A DNA stretch of 41,594 nt. Origin: Pedobacter sp. ASV19. GTDB lineage: Bacteria; Bacteroidota; Bacteroidia; Sphingobacteriales; Sphingobacteriaceae. How positions within the stretch are numbered: position 1 is the stretch's first letter; every line of letters begins with the position of its first letter. Of the stretch, positions 9,601-18,700 are shown one piece after another. A program made the position numbers and the translations under genes. The notes under the pieces are model-generated. The model searched no databases, had not been told where the DNA came from, and was given only the letters and a program-made list of their open reading frames with translations. The stretch lies in assembly GCF_016429005.1 (NCBI RefSeq), contig NZ_JAELTV010000014.1, positions 1 through 41,594 on the forward strand, read 5' to 3'.

Positions 9601-10067
9601 CCTATAAAGGCTTTGACCTGAGTTTCTTTTTCCAGGGCAGCTTTGGAAACAAGATCTTTAACCAGAACCGGACCCTGTTGGAAAATATGATCAATCCTTT
9701 TAACCAGTCGATCGTTGTACTCAACAGCTGGACACATGCCGGACAAGATACCAATATCCCAAGAGAAGTTTATGGTGATCCGAATGGTAATGCCAGTTTC
9801 TCTACCCAATACCTGGAAAGCGGTACCTATGTACGCCTGAAGAACCTGACCTTAGGATATACCTTCCCGTCGGCCTTCCTGAAAAAAATGCGGATGAGCT
9901 CTTTAAGAATCTATATGACAGGCCAGAATCTGCTTACCTTCACCAAATACAAAGGCTATGATCCTGAAGTCAATGCAGACCCATTGTCCAATACGGGCTT
10001 TGGGAGAGATTACGGCGTATATCCGCCTGCCAGAACCTATACCGCGGGTTTAAGTGTTCAGTTCTAA
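6642..10067 (+). CDS. SusC/RagA-family TonB-linked outer membrane receptor with STN domain (rightward locus)
   Basis: A 1141-residue outer-membrane receptor that imports a ligand with its SusD partner, powered by TonB. After an extended N terminus and a signal sequence (MKLIFILTTLAFVHVFASG) come an STN signalling domain at about residues 58-128, a carboxypeptidase-like beta-sandwich (VKGKVTDTTGLPLPGASITI), a plug with the SusC-type motif IDVLKDGAAAAIYGSRASNG, and a 22-strand-type barrel ending in the aromatic TAGLSVQF. An EF-hand-like loop (DLNGDGVIDAKD) lies near residue 960. The STN domain marks it as a transducer that talks to the FecR protein upstream. susD follows after 22 bases. I cannot tell the substrate from sequence. 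Confidence 0.96.
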   Translation: MNFITYGTRRRPFPLLLKSTRTSRNRYEQTWRIMKLIFILTTLAFVHVFASGYSQQVTYSGKNEALEKVLQSIKKQTGYVFFYSYDLMHKAKPVSVQLHEVPLEQALKACFTDQPLDFTIENKTIIISDRKEVFVNPIKVKGKVTDTTGLPLPGASITIKGRPLGVQSNVDGTFSIDAQTGDVLVVSFIGYLSKQITLNSNSNDLHVVLSQNASNLNEVEIRIGYGTQQKRELSTAVATVGSKALGRQIVSSFENALQGQAPGVEVSNPTGQPGSAINISIRGKNSLSLSTSPLYVIDGVPVQPGYDEEIGIGNQRPNPLSTINTSDIESIDVLKDGAAAAIYGSRASNGVVVVTTKRGKSGKPQVNFNMYYGVQQLAKKIKLLDGKQFAGIYNQALINADMDPAYNVDTVTTNTNWQDLLYHTAPISNYQLSVQGGSDKTKYYLSGAYFNQDGIIRNSGFERYSVKLNLDQQVSDQFKIGTSLNLANTKNNRSTRTEMELNNSGVVLGALEQIPTIPIYNPDGTYALNPFSRSDNPFGDNETTHNTITLNQLFGNIYGEYTILPNLVLRSSAGIDYRAQIENQFIARENPGFENAPSASRGSAATGTNTGTIWLWENTLSYKTTLNKDHYLTLLAGQSVQNSSLFTSSSSGYGFPSNAVPYLFAASIKQSMSSYEEQWGLMSYFFRANYNYKDLYYASASMRADGSSRFAANHRFGYFPAASVAWRMSNESFFHKSDFLSELKVRASFGANGNQNVGVNDRFSTFGTGYNYSNYNGDGSVAGGIAPEKIGNDQLKWETTYQYDAGVDMELFNNRVTLTADVYLKKTKDLLTNVPLSPSSGSENLVIVQNLGQVQNKGFELGINTINLRSAQGLNWNTQFNFSLNRNKILDLGTLMDDSGKQVGRQIIGDYSINEKGQPLGAFYGYVVKGIFQTPAEVAAAPVQPNAAPGDLRFEDLNGDGVIDAKDRKIIGNPNPKFIAGITNTLTYKGFDLSFFFQGSFGNKIFNQNRTLLENMINPFNQSIVVLNSWTHAGQDTNIPREVYGDPNGNASFSTQYLESGTYVRLKNLTLGYTFPSAFLKKMRMSSLRIYMTGQNLLTFTKYKGYDPEVNADPLSNTGFGRDYGVYPPARTYTAGLSVQF

Positions 10068-10089
10068 TTGATTATATAAAGCGAACGAG

Positions 10090-11568
10090 ATGAAAACATA
10101 TATCAACCAAATTCTTCTGGCAGCCCTTCTGATCACAGGAACCGTTTCCTGTAAGAAGGTGCTGGACAAAACACCGCTCACCAGTATCACCGACGCAAAC
10201 TTCTTTAAGAATGGAGATGATGCGGAATCGGCCATCACAGGCTGTTATGATGCTTTGCAGGATGATAGCTATTATGGTTCGGTGTTAAATGTGATGGGCG
10301 AAATGCCTTCCGATAACGCTACTTCGGATAATGCCGACGTATTTGCCCTGGATAAGATCCAGTGGACAGCAACCACCAGTCAACCTGGAAGGTTGTATCA
10401 ACAAGCCTTTAAGGCAATTAACCGAGCCAATTCAGTCCTTAAGTATGTGCCAGGCATCAACACCAGGCTAAGCCCTCAGCGCAGGGATCAGATCCTGGGA
10501 GAAGCCTACTTCTTAAGAGCGTTGCATTATTTTAACCTGGTCAAAAGCTTTGGGGGTGTTCCACTACACCTGTTGCCAACAGAAGCAGAAAGCCAATCGG
10601 CTATGGCCCGATCAACAGCAGATCAGGTCTATGCCCAGATAGAAAGCGATCTGGGGCAAGCCGAAAGCCTATTGCCCCAGACTTATGGAGGCCTGAGTAT
10701 AGACCGTACAAGAGCCACCAAAGGCTCTGCCAATGCGCTGCAAGCCAGAGTTTACCTATATGAAAGAAAATGGTCTATGTCTGCTATAGCCGCGGCTAAA
10801 GTCATCAGCAACAGCAATTACGGCACAGGTTTAACTACACCATTTCCAGATCTTTTTCCGTTTAAAAACAAGCAGGAGTCGATTTTTGAAGTACAGTTTG
10901 CCGGTGCAGATGACGGAGGTTTTACCTTACCAGATCTGGTGCTGCCTTCCCCGCCGGCTTCTTATTCTTTTCCAAAGTACGACATCCCCACCAATGAGCT
11001 GATCAGTTATGCCGATACCCTGAACGACATCCGCTGGAAACGGATAGGTCCGGTAGAAGGTGGTATCAGCTATGCGAGCGTTGTCTATGGCGGTGCAGGT
11101 ACAGGTAACGACAACGGCTGGTTTGTTTATAAATGGAGAAGCACGAATTTCTTTGCCAGTAAGGACAACTACCCGGTATTGACCCTGGATGACATTTACC
11201 TGGTCTATGCCGAAGCCTCCAATGAGCAAAGCGGCCCTACATCTGATGCCTTAGGAAAACTAAATGCCATTCGCCAGCGGGCAGGCCTTTCTGCTCTTCA
11301 ACTCAGCGATCTGCCCACTAAAAATGCATTCAGAGATGAGGTAGACCGGCAAAGAAGGCTGGAACTTGCTTTTCAGGGAGACCGCTGGTTTGATCTGCTC
11401 AGGTACAGTAACCAAACCGCAGCAGACCCCTCGGCTGTCCATAAGATTTCAGCGCTTGACATCATCAAACAACAAAGGGGAACAGTAAATACAAACTACC
11501 TGCTCTATCCACTTCCTTTACAGGAACTGAACTCTAACCCTCTGGCTAAACAGAATCCTGGATTTTAA
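10090..11568 (+). CDS. SusD/RagB-family nutrient-binding lipoprotein (rightward locus)
   Basis: A 492-residue surface lipoprotein that forms the lid over the SusC channel and binds substrate. The lipobox is ITGTVSC with the lipidated cysteine at residue 21. SusD features follow: ITDANFFKNGDDAESAITGCY near the start, RALHYFNLVKSFGGVP in the TPR-like part, and a C-terminal RQRRLELAFQGDRWFDLLRY motif. It lies 22 bases after susC and is surely cotranscribed with it. A hairpin follows, then the SGNH hydrolase gene. Confidence 0.96.
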   Translation: MKTYINQILLAALLITGTVSCKKVLDKTPLTSITDANFFKNGDDAESAITGCYDALQDDSYYGSVLNVMGEMPSDNATSDNADVFALDKIQWTATTSQPGRLYQQAFKAINRANSVLKYVPGINTRLSPQRRDQILGEAYFLRALHYFNLVKSFGGVPLHLLPTEAESQSAMARSTADQVYAQIESDLGQAESLLPQTYGGLSIDRTRATKGSANALQARVYLYERKWSMSAIAAAKVISNSNYGTGLTTPFPDLFPFKNKQESIFEVQFAGADDGGFTLPDLVLPSPPASYSFPKYDIPTNELISYADTLNDIRWKRIGPVEGGISYASVVYGGAGTGNDNGWFVYKWRSTNFFASKDNYPVLTLDDIYLVYAEASNEQSGPTSDALGKLNAIRQRAGLSALQLSDLPTKNAFRDEVDRQRRLELAFQGDRWFDLLRYSNQTAADPSAVHKISALDIIKQQRGTVNTNYLLYPLPLQELNSNPLAKQNPGF

Positions 11569-11583
11569 ATATTTATACATTTT

Positions 11584-11615
11584 ATACGGAGAAGAATGGC
11601 TATTTTTCTCCGTAT
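11584..11615 (+). terminator. Stem-loop after susD (possible attenuator)
   Basis: ATACGGAGAA (11584-11593) and TTCTCCGTAT (11606-11615) form a perfect 10-bp stem with a 12-base loop. The T tail is weak (cattttaag), so it may only partly stop transcription or protect the susC-susD message. The ATG at 11596 lies in its loop, which argues that translation of the next gene starts downstream. Confidence 0.55.
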
Positions 11616-11628
11616 CATTTTAAGAACC

Positions 11629-12342
11629 ATGAATAAAAAGACAATGAAAAGCGTTAAAATTGTTTCTGCCCTGCTCTTGCTGGGGATTTTTGGCAACCGC
11701 GCCTCTGCACAAGACTGGCCGGCACTTAAATTCTACCAGGAAGCGAATCAAAAAGCAGATCAGGAACATCCTAAAGAAAAAAGGGTTGTTTTTATGGGCA
11801 ATTCGATTACCCAGGGCTGGGGAAATATTGATCCAGGCTTTTTTGAACAACATAAGAATTTTATCAACCGTGGGATCAGTGGTCAGACCACGCCACAGAT
11901 GGTATTGAGGTTCCGGCAGGATGTAATCAACCTCAAGCCGGCCGTTGTTGTTATTTTGGGAGGAACGAATGACATTGCCGGGAATACCGGTCCGGCTACC
12001 CTGGATGAAATTTTCGGGAACCTGGTTACCATGATGGAACTTGCCAAAGCAAGCCATATTAATGTCGTTATTTCTTCCATCCTCCCTGTTTTTGATTATC
12101 CCTGGAAAAAGGGACTGGAACCTGCCGGGAAGATCATAGAATTGAATGAGCGCTTAAAAAAGTATGCCGCGCAGCAGCACATCGTTTATCTGGATTACCA
12201 TAGCGTCATGAAAGATGAGAAGGATGGATTGAAATCCAGCCTGACCGAAGATGGGGTGCACCCAACGCTGGCTGGTTATAAAGTCATGGAACCCCTGCTT
12301 GAAAAAGCAGTGGCCCAGGCCCTGAATCAAAAAAAGAAATAA
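11629..12342 (+). CDS. SGNH/GDSL hydrolase family esterase, secreted
   Basis: A serine esterase or lipase of the SGNH fold, probably periplasmic. From ATG 11629 it has 237 residues with a signal peptide (about residues 8-28, ending in ASAQ). The catalytic blocks are block I MGNSITQGW (Ser59), block II glycine in NRGISGQTT, block III asparagine in GGTNDIAGN and block V DGVHPTLAGY with Asp and His. Internal starts at 11596 (inside a hairpin) and 11644 are also possible. It is the only enzyme in the rightward sigma-FecR-SusCD locus, so it probably removes acyl or acetyl groups from the ligand imported by that locus. The substrate is not readable from sequence. Confidence 0.9.
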   Translation: MNKKTMKSVKIVSALLLLGIFGNRASAQDWPALKFYQEANQKADQEHPKEKRVVFMGNSITQGWGNIDPGFFEQHKNFINRGISGQTTPQMVLRFRQDVINLKPAVVVILGGTNDIAGNTGPATLDEIFGNLVTMMELAKASHINVVISSILPVFDYPWKKGLEPAGKIIELNERLKKYAAQQHIVYLDYHSVMKDEKDGLKSSLTEDGVHPTLAGYKVMEPLLEKAVAQALNQKKK

Positions 12343-12343
12343 A

Positions 12344-12383
12344 AAGATGGCTGTCTGAAAGCTTCATTCCGGACAGCCATCTT
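12344..12383. terminator. Shared bidirectional terminator between the two Sus loci
   Basis: AAGATGGCTGTC (12344-12355) pairs perfectly with GACAGCCATCTT (12372-12383) around a 16-base loop. It lies between the stop codons of the convergent SGNH and phosphatase genes. Runs of A on the left and T-rich sequence on the right allow it to act on both strands. Confidence 0.85.
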
Positions 12384-12385
12384 CT

Positions 12386-14254
12386 TTATTTGCGTTTATT
12401 CAGTTCTAAAACTTTCAGGATCTTGTGGAAGATCTCATTGTTCGCGTAAGTTCCTCTAAACTCGTCTGAGCGTGGCCCATATGCAAATACAGGTACGCTG
12501 ATATTGGTGTGGTCGTTGGTACTGAACTCTCCGCTAATTGTTCCTGTTTCTGCAGAAGCATCCAGCAAAGTCAATCCGCCGGTTTCATGGTCAGCAGTAA
12601 TGACCACCAGGGTTTCTCCATTTTGATCAGCAAAGCGTAAGGCCGCCTCAATCGTCTTGTCAAAATCATGCAACTCTGTAACCACATATGGAAGATCGTT
12701 CGCATGGCCCCCATAGTCAATCTGGGCGCCTTCTGCCATAATAAAAAAGCCTTTCTTATAGGCAGAAAGCATTTTGATACTTTGTACCAATGACTGCTTC
12801 AGCATGTCATCCCGGCCATTTTTAACTGGTCTGGTTGCCTCATCGGGCAATAAAACCAATTGCTTACCCGTACTTTCTTTGGTGAAATCTGCCAATGATG
12901 TACTCAGCTTAAAACCTTTAGCGGTCAGCTGATTCATCAATGAAGCATCTTTGTTCTGAAGAAAACTCTTTTGGTTGGAACCCACCAGGATCTCGGTTTT
13001 ACTCTCCAGCAGATCATGTGCAATTTCCTGGCTCATGGAACGGTCCAGCTGGTGAGCATAGAACACAGCAGGTGTGGCATCTGTAATATCTCCTACACTG
13101 ATGATACCACTCTTGATCCCGTAGTTCGCAAGGGTATCGACCAGGTTAGTCCTTTTTTTATTGTCGGTACCCATGCCTATATAGCGGTTGTTGGTCTTTT
13201 CGCCCATAGCGAAAGCCGAGCCGCCGGCCGCTGAATCTGTATTGCCGCTGTTTGCCGCAGCAGTTTGCGAGAAGCCACTGTTGCGGATCCGGGTCATGTT
13301 CAGATCGCCATGATTGGCAATAGAAGCGGCATGGATCTGGGCCAGTCCCATCCCATCGCCAATCAGTAAAATCACATTCTTTACCGGCTTTTTTAAGCCA
13401 TCTGATTTGTAATCCGGCGTATAGACCGGATAAGCTACAGGATTGGTATAGGTTAGTTTGTCCTTATGGAGATAGAACTCCTTTAATTTTTCCGGATGAT
13501 CCGTATTGATCCAGTCTACCCCGAGTTTTTCGAGCACAATCCAGGTATTTGGACTGTCCTGGGTGGCCCAGAAGCGGAAAGGTTTGTGCATTTGATGCGC
13601 CTGATCAATTACCGCTTTGAGTTTCGCCTCATCGGGTGGAGTTGGTGTACCTTTTCCATTCCAAACGGTATAGCTTTTCAATTCATCACTGATCATCGCG
13701 ATGCGTTTCAGTTGATCTGCTGTATAGGCTTTGTTTGGCCGGCCATCAAATGAAATATACTCCGGATAACGGTTAAACTCTGAAGGCGCAGGAATATCTC
13801 CGCTGAGCACAATCCGGATGGCCTTTGGATTGGTGGTGCTGTTGAATATGTTCTGATAAGCACTCAGATCTTTGATCAGCTGCGGGATGACATGCTGATA
13901 GTCTTCTTTGATGTCGATGACCAGCTGGAGTTTTAAAGCCGGATCTTTATAGGGCTGATTCCCGTTTTTGACATAAAAGCGGGAGAGAGGCTCCAGGTAA
14001 AAGTTTTTTAAAGTGGCTTCCGCACTGATCTCTGTAGAATCATGCGCGACAAACAGTTGTCCTTTTTTTAAAAATACATCGGCCTCAATAGAACCCATGC
14101 CGGCATAATACGCCGTCAATAAAGGAATGTTCTGATGATAGTCGTTATGGCTGTGGCCCTGATTATAACTCAGTGAGGTTTGAGCAACAGCGCCGGAGCC
14201 GAAAAATAACCCGGCGGCAAGAACCGCCGGGCATATAAAGTGTTTAATTACCAT
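12386..14254 (-). CDS. Two-domain phosphodiesterase-like/alkaline phosphatase protein
   Basis: A secreted 622-residue protein with two enzyme domains. After a signal peptide (ends near GAVAQ, residue 25), residues 30-260 form a PI-PLC/GDPD-like TIM-barrel: GHSHNDYH, then SIEADVF (Glu57, Asp59) and the histidine of VAHDS. Residues 290-615 form an alkaline phosphatase: metal-binding LLIGDGMG (Asp300), nucleophile Ser341 in NTDSAAGGSA, DITDATPAVFYAH, MAEGAQIDYGGHAND and ITADHETGG. Together they could cleave a phosphodiester and release phosphate from the product. I place the start at ATG 14254; it overlaps the end of susD by 7 bases, so translation is probably coupled. A longer frame to 14314 lies wholly inside susD and lacks a signal peptide at its start. 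Confidence 0.9.
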   Translation of the reverse strand: MVIKHFICPAVLAAGLFFGSGAVAQTSLSYNQGHSHNDYHQNIPLLTAYYAGMGSIEADVFLKKGQLFVAHDSTEISAEATLKNFYLEPLSRFYVKNGNQPYKDPALKLQLVIDIKEDYQHVIPQLIKDLSAYQNIFNSTTNPKAIRIVLSGDIPAPSEFNRYPEYISFDGRPNKAYTADQLKRIAMISDELKSYTVWNGKGTPTPPDEAKLKAVIDQAHQMHKPFRFWATQDSPNTWIVLEKLGVDWINTDHPEKLKEFYLHKDKLTYTNPVAYPVYTPDYKSDGLKKPVKNVILLIGDGMGLAQIHAASIANHGDLNMTRIRNSGFSQTAAANSGNTDSAAGGSAFAMGEKTNNRYIGMGTDNKKRTNLVDTLANYGIKSGIISVGDITDATPAVFYAHQLDRSMSQEIAHDLLESKTEILVGSNQKSFLQNKDASLMNQLTAKGFKLSTSLADFTKESTGKQLVLLPDEATRPVKNGRDDMLKQSLVQSIKMLSAYKKGFFIMAEGAQIDYGGHANDLPYVVTELHDFDKTIEAALRFADQNGETLVVITADHETGGLTLLDASAETGTISGEFSTNDHTNISVPVFAYGPRSDEFRGTYANNEIFHKILKVLELNKRK

Positions 14255-15771
14255 CCTGCATTTTGTTTGATGACCCCATTGCTGTTGTCTATTTCTTTCT
14301 GTGGAACAGCCCAAACATCATTTACCTGAGGGTTGAAGTTTCTGGCCGCCCAGATCACATTTCCCTGCGAATCGTGTAAAGGTTTAGCATAAGCCGCCTG
14401 TGCATCACCCCATCTCACCAAATCGCGGTGACGGTCTGCCCATTCTCCGGCCAGTTCATTACGACGTTCTCTTTTCAGGTCGGCAAGGGTCATTCCCGTT
14501 TTTGGCGTCAAATCTGCCCGTACCCTGATGCGGTTCAGTTCTTTATCTCCTGCACCTGCACCGCCCAGTTGAATGGCTGCTTCTGCCTTGATCAGCAGTA
14601 CCTCTGCAAAGCGCATCAATGGAACGTTAAGGTCCGTTGTACCATTATCTCCATTAGGGTTAACATGCAAAGGAATAGGATTCGCATAACCGAAAGGCTC
14701 CATATATTTTCTAAACTGATAGTCGGAAGTCGCACCACCATCTTTGGTAAAGCTGCGCATCGTACCAAAATACATAAACTGATCACCAGGTTTCAAAATA
14801 GTGGCCTCTCTGCGCTGATCGCCGGTTTCATAAGAGTCATACAGCTCTTTAGTTGGCAGGTAATAGCCCCAGCCGTTGTACAAGGTCCAGCCTTTATTGG
14901 TCAGCATTACGCCAGGCAATTTACTGCCCCAGCCAGTCCCACCGCCATTTGGTGTACAAACCACAGACCAGATGTATTCTTTAGACCAGTTGTTGGCCGC
15001 TTTAAACACATCTGCGAAGCCTGTATTTACCAAATCATGTTTCCCGGAATTGATCACCATGTCCGAGTACTTAACCGCATTGGCATAATCTTTTTTAAAC
15101 AGGTATACCTTAGATAAATAAGACCAGGCGGCTGTTTTGTGCGCCTTTCCATAATCAGCTGGTTGCATATCCGTAAAATAAGGCAGATTGTCTGCCGCTT
15201 TCAACAAGAGCTGGATAATATAATCGTAGTTTTCATTTACATTCGCTGCCCTTGGTGTAGCGATTGAAGGATCCGTTTCGGGACTGATGATAGGCACACC
15301 AGCTTTTTCGTTACCATAATTTGAGGCCAGCTGGAAATAAACCAGACCCGCGTTGAAATAAGCATCACCAATGATCTGTTTCTTCAACTGCTCGTCCATC
15401 TGAATGGCCGGAACATTTTTGATGATATCATTTGCCCGTTTGATGGTCGCATAACGCATCGACCATTGTGACTCGGTGTAACCGCCTCCAATATAGTTCC
15501 GGTTGAAATTTTTAATATTGTCCGCTTCCGGTTTGTTCCTTCCGGTCACCATATCATCGCTGGCATTGATGAACCAAAACATGCCCCTTCCATAATAATC
15601 CTCGTCATTGTATTTTTCATACATACCTGCTTCTGCCTTAACCGCATCTTCTTTGGTCTTCCAGAAGTTTCCTGCAGATGGCGCACCTTCAGGTGTAATA
15701 TCCAGTTGTTTTGAGCAGGAACTCATCAGCGCCAGGGCGCCTATTGTCATATATTTTATGCTTTGTCTCAT
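14248..15771 (-). CDS. SusD/RagB-family nutrient-binding lipoprotein (leftward locus)
   Basis: A 507-residue SusD-like surface lipoprotein. The lipobox LALMSSC places the lipidated cysteine at residue 19. Typical SusD sequence follows: TPEGAPSAGNFWKTKEDAV near the N terminus, AYFNAGLVYFQLASNYGN in the helical repeat region, and RRNELAGEWADRHRDLVRWG near the C terminus. It starts 18 bases after susC and its last codons overlap the start of the phosphatase gene, so receptor, lid and enzyme form one operon. It is clearly diverged from the SusD of the rightward locus, so the two loci take different substrates. Confidence 0.96.
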   Translation of the reverse strand: MRQSIKYMTIGALALMSSCSKQLDITPEGAPSAGNFWKTKEDAVKAEAGMYEKYNDEDYYGRGMFWFINASDDMVTGRNKPEADNIKNFNRNYIGGGYTESQWSMRYATIKRANDIIKNVPAIQMDEQLKKQIIGDAYFNAGLVYFQLASNYGNEKAGVPIISPETDPSIATPRAANVNENYDYIIQLLLKAADNLPYFTDMQPADYGKAHKTAAWSYLSKVYLFKKDYANAVKYSDMVINSGKHDLVNTGFADVFKAANNWSKEYIWSVVCTPNGGGTGWGSKLPGVMLTNKGWTLYNGWGYYLPTKELYDSYETGDQRREATILKPGDQFMYFGTMRSFTKDGGATSDYQFRKYMEPFGYANPIPLHVNPNGDNGTTDLNVPLMRFAEVLLIKAEAAIQLGGAGAGDKELNRIRVRADLTPKTGMTLADLKRERRNELAGEWADRHRDLVRWGDAQAAYAKPLHDSQGNVIWAARNFNPQVNDVWAVPQKEIDNSNGVIKQNAGW

Positions 15772-15789
15772 TTCTCTTCTTTTTAAAAA

Positions 15790-18700
15790 TTATAAATTCA
15801 CACTTAATCCAAGCAGGAAGGTTCTGGCCTGCGGGTAACGTCCCACGTCCAATCCGTTGTTGTCCATTCCGATTTCCGGATCAAATCCTGAGTATTTGGT
15901 AATGGTAAACAGGTTGTTTGAAGTCGCGTAGATACGCACAGATCCAGTTCTTAATTTGTTGCTCAACGATTTAGGCAGGGTATAGCCCAGGGTGATGTTT
16001 CTTAAGCGCAGGTATGAACCGCTTTCCACGTAGAAATCAGAAGCATTGAAGTTACCGTTGGCATCAGAAGTAGAAATGATCGGTACTTTTCCGTTTGGAT
16101 TTTCAGGAGACCAGGCATCCAGAATTCCAACCAGCTTGTTGTAAGAAGGTCCGCTTGCACTGTAAGTGGTGCGTTTCACTGCATTGAACAATTTATTGCC
16201 ATAGACACCCTGTGCAAAAATATTCAGGTCAAAGTTTTTATAATTTGCATTGAAGCTCAAACCATAAGTAAAGTTTGGATAGGCACTGCCCGCAAAATAA
16301 CGGTCTTTACCATCAATTGAACCGCTGTCGTCCAGATCGGCGAATTTAAAATCCCCTGGTTTTGCATTGGGTTGAATTTTAACTCCTTTAGAATTTTTAT
16401 AGTTATCCACTTCCGCCTGTGTCTGGAAAATGCCTTGCGTTTTCAATACATAATAACTGTATAAAGGCTGTCCGTCTGTAATGTATAAAGGCGCAACTTC
16501 GTTCCTGAAATTTGTTGAAGGCGTGATGCTGGTGAGTCCTGGAGCAAGTTCGATCACTTTATTCTTCAACTTGGTTAAAGTGGCATTGATGGAATAGGTA
16601 AACTCCCTGTTTTTCTGGCTGTTGTAAGTCAATCCCAATTCAATACCTTTATCCTGTACCACACCCGCATTGATGGTCTGACTGTTCAGTCCCGATGTTC
16701 CAGACAAGGGTCTGGTCAGGATCATATCCGAGGTATTTTTAATAAAGTAGTCCGCAGTCAGCGTCAGGCTGTTTTTTAAGATACCCAGGTCCAGACCAAT
16801 ATTGGTTTGTTTGGACTTGGCCCATGTCAGGTTAGGGTTGGCGAGGACAGTAGATACATAACCATTTTGTACGGCAGGAACCTGTCCAAAATAAGCAATA
16901 GTACTTTGTAGTAAAGGACTCACATCGGTTTGCTGTAAACTTCCCAGATTACCCAGTAAACCATAACTTCCTCTGATTTTGAGTTCACTTAACCAGGTGC
17001 TTTCCGCCAGGAAATTTTCTTTGGTCAATACCCATCCTGCAGAAGCAGAGTAGTAATATTGGTACCTGTTGTCTGGATTAGGAATTAAAGATGAACCATC
17101 ATGACGGCCAATTAAAGAAAGGAGATATTTATCTGAATAGTTGTAATTTGCTCTTAAGAAAAGTGAAGACAATGCATCGCTGTAAAGGTCGCTGACAGCT
17201 GGCTCAAATACGGTTGCATTCACCAGGTACCTTTTAGAAGGAGACTCATCGTCAAAACCATGGCCAATCACAGAAAAGCCTTTATACTTTCTCTTCTGGA
17301 AGGAATAGCCACCGGTAAAATCGAGATGGTGCAAATTGATATCTGTTTTGTAAGACAAAACCTGCTCGGCAAGCACATCATTAAAGGTTCTTTGTTTTTC
17401 TTCCAGAGAGTTGATCAGGACAGGTTTTCCTACTTCCGGACGTTTAGGTGTAAAAATAGTAGAGTTGTAAAAACCTTTGGTTACACTTAAATTGGATCTG
17501 AAGGTCAGGCCTTTTGCCAGGTTAACCACAGCATAAGGATTCACGACCAATGTGTTTTCCGGCTTATTCACATCCAAACGCATCAAATCAGCAACGGGAT
17601 TCACGATATCTCCGTAATCACCGGCATATTGTCCGCCAGGTAAACCAGCAAAAGATCCGTCCGGATTATAAGGTGTGCCGTTGGTTGGGTAATAAATGGC
17701 AGAAAGCAACGCGCCTGTATAGTCGCTGCTGGTATTTGCACCTTGTCCATTGGTGCTGCTGAAAGATAAATTCTCACCTACTTTTAACCAGGAGGTTAGC
17801 TGATGGTCGGAATTGATGCGGAAATTATACCGCTTTGCATTGGTATTTAAAACGATGCCTTCTGCTTTTCTGTAATTGAAGCTTAGGAAGATATTGGATT
17901 TCTCCGTTCCACCAGAAATACCCAGGTTATAATCCTGTGTGCTACCCGTTCTGAAAACCTCATCCATCCAATTGGTTCTGGTGATCTGTCCGTCAGGATA
18001 TTTTGCCGGATCAAAAGCAGGAAGAATGGCTGTTCCACCATTTTTAGCTGCAGTAGCGGCTACCATAGCACGTTGGGCCGCATTTAATGGCTGCAATTTT
18101 TTCCAGGCGCTCTGTGTTCCATATTTGCCATCGAACGTAATCTGCATTTTACCACTTTTGCCTCTTTTAGTGGTGATCAGGATAACCCCACCGGATGCTC
18201 TTGCTCCGTAAATAGCTGCAGCACCGTCTTTCAATACAGAAATGGATTCAATATCATTTGGGTTGATGACCGGTGCACCATACCCAGTAGTTCCGTCTGC
18301 TCTTGTTATAGGAGCTCCGGTAACAATAGACCCATCCACCACATATAAAGGGCTTTCTCCATTAATCCCACCAGAACCTCTGATGTTGATCCTTGGGCCC
18401 GATGTCGGGTCTCCACCTTCATTGGTTACAATGACACCCGGCGCTTTCCCTGCCAGAACTTCTCCAACGCTGTTTACCGAGCGGGAATTCAGCTGATCCA
18501 GGGAAACGGTACTTACCGCGCCGCTTAGCGTGGCCTTTTTCTGGGTTCCATAACCCACCACAACGACTTCACTCAGCAGGGATTTGTCTTCCTGCAAAAT
18601 AACCGTTATATCGTCGCTTCCTGCAAATTTCACCTGTTTGGTCTTGTAACCCACCATAGAAAAAACCAGTATTGCATCGTCTGGCGCAGAAATAGAGAAC

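Noticed and set aside
11596-11628. Earlier ATG for the SGNH hydrolase
   Set aside because: It lies in the loop of a perfect hairpin and would put eleven residues before an otherwise normal signal peptide region.
14255-14314. Longer N terminus for the phosphatase
   Set aside because: It lies wholly inside susD in another frame, and the signal peptide begins at the ATG at 14254.
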